Part shown: positions 46,779 to 55,839 of the stretch, in pieces | Layout of the letters: the number at the start of each line of letters is the position of its first letter | How positions within the stretch are numbered: the stretch's first letter is position 1 | Source: Tubiluchus corallicola | Taxonomy: Eukaryota; Priapulida; Priapulimorpha; Priapulimorphida; Tubiluchidae | Length of the DNA stretch: 64,000 nt | Assembly: GCA_030141605.1 (NCBI GenBank) | Contig: JAQGDQ010002369.1 | Coordinates: forward strand, 434,001-498,000 | Direction: 5' to 3' | Notes under the pieces: model-generated | Seen by the model: only the letters and a program-made list of their open reading frames with translations | Databases searched by the model: none | Told to the model about the DNA's origin: nothing | Translations under genes and position numbers: made by a program

Positions 46779-47102
46779 ATGGCGCAGAAAACTAGTACAC
46801 GAAAAACTATGAGAAAAGATGCCGAGATCGCTGTTGTGCGAGACTCTTTCATCGTTAAAAATGAAAAGGGCTTGCACACACGGCCTTCAACTGAGTTGGT
46901 GAAATGTGCTGCATCTTTCAATAGCAGGGTTAATCTATTTTATCGGGAGTACATCGTCAATGCGAAATCCCTTTTGGGGATATTGATGCTGGCTGCCAAT
47001 AAGGGGTCCCGGATCACTGTGGAAGCAGAAGGAACAGATGCCGAGCAGGCGGTCGACTCGATTCTCGAGCTGGCCCGGAATAAATTCCATATCAAATATT
47101 AA
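46779..47102 (+). CDS. ptsH: phosphocarrier protein HPr
   Basis: HPr relays phosphate from enzyme I. Active-site His33 is in KGLHTRPSTELV, and the regulatory serine motif NAKSLLGILML holds Ser64. The family core is about 85 residues; here an N-terminal extension of about 20 residues precedes it (ATG 46809 is an alternative start with no better ribosome site). No enzyme I or sugar permease is nearby, so it may serve regulation, as suggested for other chlamydiae. Confidence 0.9.
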   Translation: MAQKTSTRKTMRKDAEIAVVRDSFIVKNEKGLHTRPSTELVKCAASFNSRVNLFYREYIVNAKSLLGILMLAANKGSRITVEAEGTDAEQAVDSILELARNKFHIKY

Positions 47103-47112
47103 ATCGGAAAGA

Positions 47113-47805
47113 TTAAGATAATTCTTCTTTCATTTCGACATGACCGTCGAAATATCCAATAAGGACTCTTCCTGCAATCCCAAAGAAGTAACCGGTATCG
47201 ACAACGCCAGGAACGTGGATGATTGAATCGTGATCTTGTTCGGGAAACTCGGGAGGCCGGTCATAGGCGATGTCGTAGATGAGATTCCCATTGTCGGTAA
47301 TGAAAAAATTTCCGTCGTTTTTGATTCTCCACTTTCCATGAAAACCCAAGCGTTCGATTTTCATTTTTGTTGCTGGAGAGCCGAAGAAGAGAACTTCAAC
47401 AGGAAGGGGCATATGAGTAGCCAACTTTGGGACAAGTTTCGACTCATCGATGATAACGATCATTTCATCACTTGAAGTAGCGAGGATTTTTTCCCGTACA
47501 TGGGCTCCTCCTCCTCCTTTGATCATCCGTTTTTCAGGATCGATTTCATCCGCTCCGTCGAAGGTAACATCTACATGGGATACTTCATTGATATCATAGA
47601 CGCGGATGTCTCCCTTTTTAGCTTGTTCATGAGAGTTCTTCGAGCTGGAAACGCATTCGATTTTCAAACCATTGCGGACTCTTTTTACAAGAGCATCAAT
47701 GAAAAAACTCGCGGTTGTCCCAGATCCGAGACCGACAATCATTCCATCATGGACAAGATCTGCGGCTGCCTGTCCAACAGCTTCTTTGGCAATACGGGTA
47801 GACAT
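47113..47805 (-). CDS. rpiA: ribose-5-phosphate isomerase A
   Basis: Interconverts ribose 5-phosphate and ribulose 5-phosphate in the pentose-phosphate pathway. Motifs: GLGSGTTASFFIDAL, VDVTFDGADEIDPEKRMIKG with the catalytic acids, GGGGAHVREKILA, IIDESKLV and HVPGVVDTGYF. 230 residues, full length. Convergent with ptsH (10-base gap). Confidence 0.95.
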   Translation of the reverse strand: MSTRIAKEAVGQAAADLVHDGMIVGLGSGTTASFFIDALVKRVRNGLKIECVSSSKNSHEQAKKGDIRVYDINEVSHVDVTFDGADEIDPEKRMIKGGGGAHVREKILATSSDEMIVIIDESKLVPKLATHMPLPVEVLFFGSPATKMKIERLGFHGKWRIKNDGNFFITDNGNLIYDIAYDRPPEFPEQDHDSIIHVPGVVDTGYFFGIAGRVLIGYFDGHVEMKEELS

Positions 47806-47963
47806 ATTCTACTACTTTTTCCTACGAAGCGATTTCCAAAGTAGGGTTCTATTCCGAGTATCAAAATTTAAGCAATACAAGACAATGAAAAACTTTGCAT
47901 GTAAGTTTTAACTTTGCTAAGTTCATGAATGGCGTAGCCTAAAATAAGTCGGAGGTTTTTTCC

Positions 47964-48308
47964 ATGAGCATGCCTGAAGAAAATCTTGCCAAAGAGAGCG
48001 AAAAGACTAAAAAAGCTCGTGAAAAGCTCATTAAGAAATTCCAGGGTTACGATGCAAAAATTACACCTGAAGCTTTGAAAAAAAAGACAACGGAAATTCA
48101 TCGATGGATCGCCCGTCATGCACATCATCGTGTTGCACTGAAAAACAAAAACATCTCTCTTTTCGACGAAAACCAAAATGCTGCAAAACTCAGTACCCGC
48201 GTCGCTTCTTTAGCCGACAAAATCAAGGAAGACTTCTTTGTAGTGCCCGAGCCAGAACTGGAGCCTGCTGAATTGATCGAAGAAGAAGCAGAGGAATCAA
48301 AAGTTTAA
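47964..48308 (+). CDS. hypothetical charged protein
   Basis: 114 residues, Lys/Glu-rich and helical (EKTKKAREKLIKKFQGYDAK, EIHRWIARHAHHRVALKNKN) with an acidic tail (EPELEPAELIEEEAEESKV). ATG 47964 has a good GGAGG site. No membrane segment or signal. Sits alone between rpiA and tyrS. No family recognised; composition suggests nucleic-acid or protein binding, but that is a guess. Confidence 0.65.
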   Translation: MSMPEENLAKESEKTKKAREKLIKKFQGYDAKITPEALKKKTTEIHRWIARHAHHRVALKNKNISLFDENQNAAKLSTRVASLADKIKEDFFVVPEPELEPAELIEEEAEESKV

Positions 48309-48408
48309 TTTAAATACGCTTCCAAATTCTCACTGTTGCTCATAAAAGATCTGATCCGCTACCCTAGTTGAGATTTCCATGCCAGGAAACAAATTATGAG
48401 AATTGCGG

Positions 48409-49695
48409 ATGGATAATATCATTGACTGTCTCTTTCAAAGGGGTTTTATCGACCAGATCAGTAATGAAGAAGAATTAAAGAAACATGCCGAAAATCCTAT
48501 TCGGGTCTATGTAGGGTTCGATCCTACGTCAGACAGTCTCCATTTGGGAAACCTCATGGGGATCGTAGCCCTTTCCTGGTTTCAAAAATTTGGTCATACT
48601 CCTTTCATCATTTTAGGAGGCGCGACCGGTAGGATCGGGGATCCTTCTGGAAAAAGCGTAGAGCGTCCTTTTTTGTCCGATGAAGAGATCGAAGCGAATA
48701 TCTCGAAAATAGGCCTTCTCTTTGAAAAAATCCTCGATTTCTCAGGCAAACTGCCCAAGCCTGTTATCCTAAACAATAATGAATGGCTGAAAGACTATTC
48801 CTTCATCGACTTTCTCAGAAATGTAGGAAAGCAGTTCCGGGTGGGACCTATGCTAGCCAAGGAAAGTGTAAAGTTGAGAATGGACTCCCAGGAAGGAATC
48901 AGTTTCACCGAGTTTAGTTATCAAATCCTGCAGGCTTTCGATTTTTCCTACCTGTTTAAAAATAGGGGAGTGAGCTTGCAGATGGGCGGAAGCGACCAAT
49001 GGGGAAACATTACAGCTGGCATTGAGCTGACCCGTAAGATGGAGCAAAAGCCAGTTTATGGAATGACTTTTCCTTTGCTGACGAGAAGCGATGGGAAAAA
49101 ATTCGGTAAATCGGAAGAAGGAGCCATCTGGCTTTCTGAAGAAAAGCTTTCTCCCTATCAGTTCTATCAATACTGCATCAGTATTCCTGATGAAGATGTT
49201 ATCCGTCTTATGAAACTTTTATCTTTTATGGATCTTGAGGAAATTGAAAAGTTTGAAAAAGGAATGTCCCGAGAAGGGTATGTTCCCAATTCTGCTCAAA
49301 GAAAGCTGGCGGAAGAGCTCACTCTTCTTGTCCATGGTGCCGACGGCCTTGATAAAGCCGTAAAGGTTACTCAGGGTGCAGCTCCCGGAGCAAAAACTGC
49401 CTTGAATTCCGAGGTATTGAAAGAGATCGCAAAAGATATGCCTTCAGGGTCTCTTCCTTCTTCTGATGTAATCGGTCAGAAAATCGTTGATCTTCTTTGC
49501 CGCTTGAATTTAACCACAAGCAAATCAGAAGCTGTGCGTTTGATCAAGAATGGCGGAGCCTATCTAAATAATGAAAGAGTGGACGACATTGCCTTCCGAT
49601 TGGAAGAGAATCATTTGATCGATAGTATCTTTCTTCTTTTTGGAGTCGGTAAAAAGAAGAAATTTCTCCTCGAAGTCGATTCATCCGAAAAATAA
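48409..49695 (+). CDS. tyrS: tyrosyl-tRNA synthetase
   Basis: Class I synthetase charging tRNA-Tyr. Motifs: YVGFDPTSDSLHLGNLMGI (HIGH variant HLGN), GGATGRIGDPSGK, YQILQAFDFSYLFKNRGVSL, QMGGSDQWGNITAG and KFGKSEEGAIWL (KMSKS variant KFGKS). The C-terminal S4 RNA-binding domain starts near LPSSDVIGQKIVDLLCRLNL. ATG 48409 preferred over TTG 48403. 428 residues, intact. Confidence 0.95.
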   Translation: MDNIIDCLFQRGFIDQISNEEELKKHAENPIRVYVGFDPTSDSLHLGNLMGIVALSWFQKFGHTPFIILGGATGRIGDPSGKSVERPFLSDEEIEANISKIGLLFEKILDFSGKLPKPVILNNNEWLKDYSFIDFLRNVGKQFRVGPMLAKESVKLRMDSQEGISFTEFSYQILQAFDFSYLFKNRGVSLQMGGSDQWGNITAGIELTRKMEQKPVYGMTFPLLTRSDGKKFGKSEEGAIWLSEEKLSPYQFYQYCISIPDEDVIRLMKLLSFMDLEEIEKFEKGMSREGYVPNSAQRKLAEELTLLVHGADGLDKAVKVTQGAAPGAKTALNSEVLKEIAKDMPSGSLPSSDVIGQKIVDLLCRLNLTTSKSEAVRLIKNGGAYLNNERVDDIAFRLEENHLIDSIFLLFGVGKKKKFLLEVDSSEK

Positions 49696-49919
49696 ATCTC
49701 TTAGATTTAGAAGATTAGAACTATCTTTGATTTTGATTTCAAAATCTGTTTCTGAGTGGTGTATCAGCCTGTTTTTGCATATTTCATTCATACCTGCATT
49801 CCTTTTCTCCCATAAAAAATATAGACTATTTTTTAATGACAAAAAAACAATCAACTTGTATGAAAATCAATAAGATATGAGAATGAGCATTAGGCTTGTA
49901 TAACAAGGAGTCGAGTCGC

Positions 49920-50222
49920 ATGGCTACCGTAACAAAGAAAAAACTGATTCAACAGATTTCGCAATCGAGAGGACTTCATCCCAATGAGGTGCGAAATGTC
50001 ATTCAAGCTTTTCTCGATGCTATGACTGACTCTCTTGCACGTGGAGACCGATTGGAATTCCGGGATTTTGGAGTGTTTGAAGTTGTTGAAAGAAAACAGA
50101 AAATCGGTAGAAATCCGAAAAATGCAGCCGTCCCTATTGTGATTCCTGCACGACGCGCTGTGAAGTTCACTCCTGGCAAGAAGATGAAAAAGGACATCGA
50201 AAGTCAACCTGTTTCACAATGA
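49920..50222 (+). CDS. HU/IHF-family DNA-binding protein
   Basis: Small DNA-bending protein. ATG 49920 has an AAGGAG site; the longer frame from 49896 is not needed. Family signature: KKKLIQQISQSRGLHPNEVR, LEFRDFGVFEVVERKQKIGR, NPKNAAVPIVIPARRAVKFT-PGKKMK. 100 residues. Its stop overlaps the next start (ATGA), and the order HU/IHF - hypothetical - accA - msbA recalls the chlamydial CT267-CT264 block. Confidence 0.9.
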   Translation: MATVTKKKLIQQISQSRGLHPNEVRNVIQAFLDAMTDSLARGDRLEFRDFGVFEVVERKQKIGRNPKNAAVPIVIPARRAVKFTPGKKMKKDIESQPVSQ

Positions 50223-51643
50223 CGCACTTTTCGACCCTTTCATCGGTCTATATTGAGCGATGGAAAAAAGAAAAATATCAGCCTTCTTCTCCTAATGTCT
50301 GGACGCAAGCAATCCATTCTTTCCTTGATGAAAAACGTCTGCAAAAATCTCTTCTTGAAAGATGTCTTTCCGAGCGCCACTGTTTTCAAAATCCCTGGGA
50401 TCATTATCTTTACCTTAGAGATCTTCTTACGATCATCTTGATGGTCCACCCTCATGAAGAGACATATAGAGAACCCCTTCTTTTTGCTTATAAAAGAGGA
50501 GTGGAGACCACTTACTCATCCCACTTTCAACCTACAGAAGCTGTACGGACTTTGATCCATCATTTTTTACATCTTAAAATGGACTCTTCCAAGCCGGTTT
50601 TATTCCCATCTGGTGGAGCTATTCCTGATGCAAAAGGATTTCACTCTTCCTTTCGTATTCCCTGTCCCCGGATCAATGCCGAGATGGCAGCTCTTTGGGC
50701 AATGATCGGATTCATTAAAGAGGATGCAGCCTATCTGGAGGCAAGCATCAAATTGTGTCAGTGGCATGACAAATTATTGAGCAGGGACAGACTTCCTATT
50801 TTGGAAGTATGGGAATCGGACACATATTCTTCAGATGATACTCTTGCCTCCTATGCATTAATGTATCAATCGATGCGCCAGCTTTTTCACAAAGACAAGT
50901 GGGCTGAAACAGAGAGACAAATTTTCTCCACGCATGAATTTAACGAAATCGACCCGTTCAGTTTTATACTCTCTTATTGGATGCAGTTTCAAAAGAAAGA
51001 AGAATCTTTGTCTATTCCTCTGACGGAAAATATTTCAAATATAGACCCGTTTACCGGCATAGTCTCTTACCAAGGAAAATCCCTTGAGGGTCTCTTTACG
51101 ATGAGCGGCATGCACACGTCTCTTGGAGTTATAAAAAAAGGAGACATTAAGATTGTCTCCATGGGACCGCAAAGTTTTCCTCTGAGTGAAACAAAAGGGT
51201 TTGGGATTTACAACCCCTGTAAAAAAGGACCCTTTTCCATCTCGATGCAATCAGAAGAGATGGGATGTCATATAAAGGGGTGGGTTCGTCTTTCTTCCGA
51301 TCCTACATGGTTAAAATGCAGCGCTACGATGGAAAAGGAAAAGTGCCTTTTAGAAATGCAAATCGATCCTTCGGGTAGGAAAACTGCCTTTGCTTTCTAT
51401 GTGAAAGCAGAATCCTGCATGATCGGCGATCGTATTTTTAGACCTGGCAGCCTGGAACATTATACGGGAATGGCCAAGCCGATTTCTTTTCAAAACGAAG
51501 TTTCTCAAATACGAATGCTCTCTAGCTTCTTTCAAAATATGCATTTGATACCGCTATCGGGAAAAGACTCCTTTTGGGGAGCCGATTTTCTCGTCGCTTA
51601 TGAGGCGTTTCCAGTGGAACCCTATTCGATAGAAATCCGGTAA
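50219..51643 (+). CDS. conserved chlamydial hypothetical (CT266-like by position)
   Basis: 474 residues, soluble, with no signal peptide. N-terminal helical part (SVYIERWKKEKYQPSSPNVW) and C-terminal beta-rich part (GSLEHYTGMAKPISFQ). Overlaps the HU/IHF gene by 4 bases (ATGA) and lies upstream of the transpeptidase and accA, the place held by CT266 in Chlamydia trachomatis (from memory). A glycoside-processing fold is conceivable (alpha toroid then beta sandwich, as in heparinase-like proteins), but I see no certain motif. Confidence 0.7.
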   Translation: MTHFSTLSSVYIERWKKEKYQPSSPNVWTQAIHSFLDEKRLQKSLLERCLSERHCFQNPWDHYLYLRDLLTIILMVHPHEETYREPLLFAYKRGVETTYSSHFQPTEAVRTLIHHFLHLKMDSSKPVLFPSGGAIPDAKGFHSSFRIPCPRINAEMAALWAMIGFIKEDAAYLEASIKLCQWHDKLLSRDRLPILEVWESDTYSSDDTLASYALMYQSMRQLFHKDKWAETERQIFSTHEFNEIDPFSFILSYWMQFQKKEESLSIPLTENISNIDPFTGIVSYQGKSLEGLFTMSGMHTSLGVIKKGDIKIVSMGPQSFPLSETKGFGIYNPCKKGPFSISMQSEEMGCHIKGWVRLSSDPTWLKCSATMEKEKCLLEMQIDPSGRKTAFAFYVKAESCMIGDRIFRPGSLEHYTGMAKPISFQNEVSQIRMLSSFFQNMHLIPLSGKDSFWGADFLVAYEAFPVEPYSIEIR

Positions 51644-51829
51644 ATAAAATTTAAATATATCGAGTTTCTTAAGGCTGGTATTGAGCGAAACTTATTGGTC
51701 TTGTTGATCTTAGATTCATCGATGCATTCAATTATTTTCTTGCTCTTCGCTTCCTTGCGAAATAACATGATTTGAAGGATAATCCTTCTTCGTTTAAAAA
51801 AGATTTGAACCACAATCAGGGAATTCAGA

Positions 51830-52828
51830 ATGAGACCTGGGAAGATCATTATTTATGGCGCTTGTTCCTTATTCGCTTTGATCGCATTAACTGCGATTTT
51901 TAAAGGAGGAGACTCCGGTGCAAAAGAAGAGAAAGCTTCTACGGTCCAGGAAATTGTACTGGAACAGAAAGCTTCTCCCAAAGAGGAAATCAAGGCCGCT
52001 CCTGCACCTGTAAAAGAAATCGCAAAAGAAACCCCGAAGGAAGAAAATCTTCCGGAAGCTGACCGTATAGCACATCTGTTTGCTTCCGATTCTTCCCGTC
52101 TTCCTATTGTTGAGACGATTTCCTATACGTCACGAGTACCCTGGCTGAAAGGAAGACCGGCATGGATTGCGGATTACGCCTCTCATTACTCTACATCGAG
52201 GCATTTCATCGCTCGAAGTCTGAATCGGGCCCAAGATTATTTTACACAGAAAGTTTCTCCTGGCGATCGATTCAATGTTTTTCGGACTGACAAGGATATT
52301 GAATTTTATCTCGCGATCGACATTTCCCGATGTAAGATGTGGTTTTATTATATCGATAAAGAGAACAACGACCGAGTATTATTGAAGACCTATGATGTAG
52401 GAGTAGGAAGGAAAGAATCGAGTCGGGCATCCGGTTATCTGACTCCGGTTGGAAAATATTCAGTAGGAAGCAAAGTAGCGATTTATAAACCGAATACGAT
52501 GGGCTATTTCCTGGATCAGAAAACTGAAATGATTACTGTCTTTGGAACAAGATGGATCCCATTTGAAGAAGAGATCGAAGGTTGTTCGGAAAGTGCAAAA
52601 GGATTAGGCATTCACGGTACTCCCTGGGTCAAAAATGCAAAAGGGGAATATATTGAAGATGTGGGCAAAATCAAGCAGTACGACAGCGATGGCTGCATAC
52701 GACTTTCAACAGCTGATATTGAAGAGCTCTTCTCTATCATCATTACAAAGCCGACGACAGTAGAATTAGTGCATGATTTCCACAACGCCCATCTTCCAGG
52801 AAAAGAAGTAGAAGGAGGGCATCTGTGA
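51830..52828 (+). CDS. L,D-transpeptidase (YkuD domain), membrane-anchored
   Basis: 332 residues: N-terminal anchor ([19 protein letters not shown]), an Ala/Lys/Glu-rich linker, then a YkuD domain from about residue 150. Catalytic region: [16 protein letters not shown] followed by [20 protein letters not shown]. The usual SHGC motif is SDGC here, with the catalytic Cys and upstream His kept. The enzyme cross-links peptidoglycan stem peptides or attaches proteins to them, of interest because chlamydial peptidoglycan is minimal. Overlaps accA by 4 bases. Confidence 0.85.
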   Translation: MRPGKIIIYGACSLFALIALTAIFKGGDSGAKEEKASTVQEIVLEQKASPKEEIKAAPAPVKEIAKETPKEENLPEADRIAHLFASDSSRLPIVETISYTSRVPWLKGRPAWIADYASHYSTSRHFIARSLNRAQDYFTQKVSPGDRFNVFRTDKDIEFYLAIDISRCKMWFYYIDKENNDRVLLKTYDVGVGRKESSRASGYLTPVGKYSVGSKVAIYKPNTMGYFLDQKTEMITVFGTRWIPFEEEIEGCSESAKGLGIHGTPWVKNAKGEYIEDVGKIKQYDSDGCIRLSTADIEELFSIIITKPTTVELVHDFHNAHLPGKEVEGGHL

Positions 52829-53835
52829 GCTTGCTTCCACACGAAAAACAAATTTCTGAATATGAAAAGACGATCACTCAAGTAAAAGAACAGAATCTGG
52901 ACAACCCTATTTGGTCCAAAAAGGAACTGGTCCAGCTTGAAAAGAAACTGGACAAACTGAAAAAGAAAGTCTATTCGGAGTTGTCTCCCTGGGACCGTGT
53001 GGCTATCTCCCGTCATCCTCAACGCCCCCATGGACTGGATTATATTGAAAACCTCTGCAATGAATTCGAAGAGATTTTTGGGGACCGTTCTTTTAGGGAC
53101 GATCCTTCGATCGTATGCGCTCTTGCAAAGATCGGCGGAAAAAAGTTTGTCTTGATCGCTCAGGAAAAAGGGAAAGATACGGAAAGCCGGCTCCATCGCA
53201 ATTTTGGAATGCCCCATCCTGAGGGATATCGAAAAGCTTTGCGCGCCATGCAGCTTGCTGAAAAGTTTCAGATTCCCGTTGTTACTTTCTTGGATACTCC
53301 CGGTGCCTATCCTGGTCTGACTGCTGAAGAACGGGGACAAGGTTGGGCGATTGCGAAGAATCTCTTTGAAATGGCCAAACTGAACACTCCCATTATCACA
53401 CTGCTGATTGGAGAGGGTTGTTCCGGAGGCGCTTTGGGAATCGGTGTTGGTGATGTAATCGGCATGCTTCAGCATTCCTATTATTCTGTTATCTCTCCCG
53501 AAGGCTGTGCTTCGATTCTTTGGAAAGACGCCAAGAAAAACAGTGAGGCCGCATCACGTCTAAAAATGCACACGGAAGATCTCTTGAAACTTGAAATCAT
53601 TGATGAAGTCATCGAAGAGCCTCTTGGCGGAGCGCATTATGATCCGAGTACCGTCTATCAAAATGTTAAGGAATTCATCCTTCGTTGGGCGGACAAACTT
53701 CAAGAATTACCCTCCGATCAACTCTTGAATCAGAGGTATGAGAAGTTTCGAAAAATGGGGCGCTTTGAAAAAACATCGGTTCCTAGTATAATGGACCCTG
53801 ATGAAACTACTCTTAAAAGCTGCGATCCAGAATAG
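52825..53835 (+). CDS. accA: acetyl-CoA carboxylase, carboxyltransferase subunit alpha
   Basis: Makes malonyl-CoA for fatty-acid synthesis together with AccD. GTG 52825 has a GAAGGAGGG site. Motifs: [75 protein letters not shown] and [14 protein letters not shown]. 336 residues; the C-terminal tail is slightly long. Overlaps the start of msbA by 35 bases. Confidence 0.95.
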   Translation: MSLLPHEKQISEYEKTITQVKEQNLDNPIWSKKELVQLEKKLDKLKKKVYSELSPWDRVAISRHPQRPHGLDYIENLCNEFEEIFGDRSFRDDPSIVCALAKIGGKKFVLIAQEKGKDTESRLHRNFGMPHPEGYRKALRAMQLAEKFQIPVVTFLDTPGAYPGLTAEERGQGWAIAKNLFEMAKLNTPIITLLIGEGCSGGALGIGVGDVIGMLQHSYYSVISPEGCASILWKDAKKNSEAASRLKMHTEDLLKLEIIDEVIEEPLGGAHYDPSTVYQNVKEFILRWADKLQELPSDQLLNQRYEKFRKMGRFEKTSVPSIMDPDETTLKSCDPE

Positions 53836-55708
53836 CAGACATCTTACTCTTGCGATTTGCACATTTTTAACTCTTCTTGCACTCACTGTTGCCAATCAGA
53901 TGGAAATGTGCTCCATAGGTCTTATGGCAAACACCGGGGCTGATTTCTTTTCACTTTTCGGGAGTAAAAAGTCGGAGACTGTTTCTCTTGAGGACGTACA
54001 GAAGAAGTGGAGTCTGATCGATCTAAAGGGTGAAGGGAAGATCTCCAAGAAGGATGCTTCTCAATATATGGCGAGAAAAAAAGACGCCAATCCTTTGAGC
54101 ATGGTCCTTCACAAACTTACTTCACGCTTTGATCTTGATAAAAATTTCAGGGCTCTTATTTTTATTTTAGTCTGTGTGGCGATTTTTAAAGCGATCAGTT
54201 TATTCCTGTCCCGATATACGACGCAGGTTCTCTCCATTCGTCTATCGCGAGACTTAAGACAGCAATATTTTGAGCACATTCAATCTTTGCCTCTGAGTTT
54301 TTATCAGGAACATAACTTGGGTTCGTTGACTTCGAGGGCTGTCGGAGATGCTGGACAAATTTCCTCTTCATTGAATTCAATGCTGACGAATTTTTTGCAG
54401 ACGCCCTTTACCATTGTGACAACCCTATTCATGTGCTTCTATCTTTCCTGGCAGCTTTCTCTTGTGATCTTCATCGGACTTCCTTTGATCATATTTCCTA
54501 TCGTCTTTCTTACCCGCCGTGTGAAGCGTGTAACAAGGCAGTTATTGAAAAATCAGGAGACATTCACATCAGTCTTGCTGGACTATCTTGCAGGTATTCA
54601 GACGGTAAAGATCTTTGCCATGGAAAAGTTTTCTCTTCGTAAATACAAAGAGCAGAACGACCGTATGGCCCAGTTAGAAAGCAAGAGTGCGAAGTACAGC
54701 TTGCTGACACGGCCTGTCCTTCATACGATCACGACAACCTGCCTTGCCATTGTTGTTTTATTCGGTCTCTATACATTGCATATGACTGTTGGTCAGTTGC
54801 TTGTTTTTTGCGGGCTGTTGCATTTGTTCTACGAGCCGGTAAAACGGTTTGCTGAAGAGAACTCCAATATTCAAAAGGGTGTTGTAGCAGCGGAAAGGAT
54901 GTTTGAAGTTCTTCACTTGAAATCAACCGTTGCCGACAGGGACGGAGCTCTTCCCTTGACTTCTTTTCAAAACAAAATTGAGTTCGATCGAGTCTGGTTT
55001 AAATACAATCATGAATGGGTGATCAAAGATTTGAGCTTCACTGTTGAAAAGGGACAAACAGTTGCGATTGTCGGACCGACGGGTGCAGGAAAGTCTACGA
55101 TTGTAGGTCTGCTTCCTCGGCTTTACGATGTTCAAAAAGGGGAGATTCGGATCGATGGAGTACCGATTGCACACTTGAAACAAAAATCTCTAAGAGACGG
55201 GATTGCGTTCGTTCCCCAGAAGCCGTTTCTCTTTTTCGATACTGTTGCTGAAAACGTAGCTTTTGGACGTGAATACTCATTGGAAGAAGTCGAAGCGGCT
55301 GCTAGACAGGCTCATGCTCATGAGTTCATCATCAATTTGCCCGATCAATACCATTCTTTGCTTGCGGAAACAGGGAAAAATCTATCTGGAGGCCAGCAAC
55401 AAAGATTGGCTATTGCGAGAGCTTTAGTGAAAAAAGCTCCGATCCTCGTTATGGATGAAGCAACCTCTTCTTTGGATGCAATCAGTGAAGACAAAATCAA
55501 AACAGCGATCTGCGATCTTCACGGTAGGGTCACGCAAATTCTTATTGCCCACCGTCTTTCTACGATTGAACATGCAGATAAAATTATTTATCTCGACCGC
55601 GGAGAAAAAGTAGCAGAGGGTACTAAAGAGGAACTTTTGGAGGATTGTCTTGCTTTCCGTCTGATGTGGGAAACATTTCATCGCACAAAAACTTCTAAGA
55701 CTTCATGA
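53801..55708 (+). CDS. msbA: MsbA-type ABC exporter (lipid A flippase)
   Basis: Half-transporter with six membrane helices and a C-terminal ATPase: Walker [15 protein letters not shown], signature [15 protein letters not shown], Walker [13 protein letters not shown], and switch IAHRLST. Likely flips lipid A-core across the inner membrane. Odd: between helix 1 and helix 2 there is a polar insert at about residues 50-115, containing an EF-hand-like stretch [12 protein letters not shown] (74-85) on the periplasmic side. 635 residues versus about 580 in E. coli MsbA. Confidence 0.88.
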   Translation: MKLLLKAAIQNSRHLTLAICTFLTLLALTVANQMEMCSIGLMANTGADFFSLFGSKKSETVSLEDVQKKWSLIDLKGEGKISKKDASQYMARKKDANPLSMVLHKLTSRFDLDKNFRALIFILVCVAIFKAISLFLSRYTTQVLSIRLSRDLRQQYFEHIQSLPLSFYQEHNLGSLTSRAVGDAGQISSSLNSMLTNFLQTPFTIVTTLFMCFYLSWQLSLVIFIGLPLIIFPIVFLTRRVKRVTRQLLKNQETFTSVLLDYLAGIQTVKIFAMEKFSLRKYKEQNDRMAQLESKSAKYSLLTRPVLHTITTTCLAIVVLFGLYTLHMTVGQLLVFCGLLHLFYEPVKRFAEENSNIQKGVVAAERMFEVLHLKSTVADRDGALPLTSFQNKIEFDRVWFKYNHEWVIKDLSFTVEKGQTVAIVGPTGAGKSTIVGLLPRLYDVQKGEIRIDGVPIAHLKQKSLRDGIAFVPQKPFLFFDTVAENVAFGREYSLEEVEAAARQAHAHEFIINLPDQYHSLLAETGKNLSGGQQQRLAIARALVKKAPILVMDEATSSLDAISEDKIKTAICDLHGRVTQILIAHRLSTIEHADKIIYLDRGEKVAEGTKEELLEDCLAFRLMWETFHRTKTSKTS

Positions 55709-55733
55709 ACCTATTGAAATGGTTCTCTTTTTA

Positions 55734-55759
55734 TACCGATTCTTGAATCAAGATTGGTA
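55734..55759. repeat. imperfect inverted repeat behind msbA
   Basis: TACCGATTCTTGA and TCAAGATTGGTA form an imperfect hairpin in the 131-base gap between msbA and the next gene. No T tract follows, so it is not a standard terminator; the role is unknown. Confidence 0.4.
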
Positions 55760-55839
55760 TACATTTCGAAATATTTTATTTGACTTAAGAATTATTCATA
55801 CTATTATACGCCCAAGAGCATCCTGTAAGAACGTTTTTC

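Noticed and set aside
52612-53475. 287-codon minus-strand frame opposite the transpeptidase and accA
   Set aside because: Antisense shadow of two certain genes; product shows no motif or protein-like start.
55734-55759. Rho-independent terminator for msbA
   Set aside because: The hairpin is imperfect and lacks a following T tract; recorded only as an inverted repeat.
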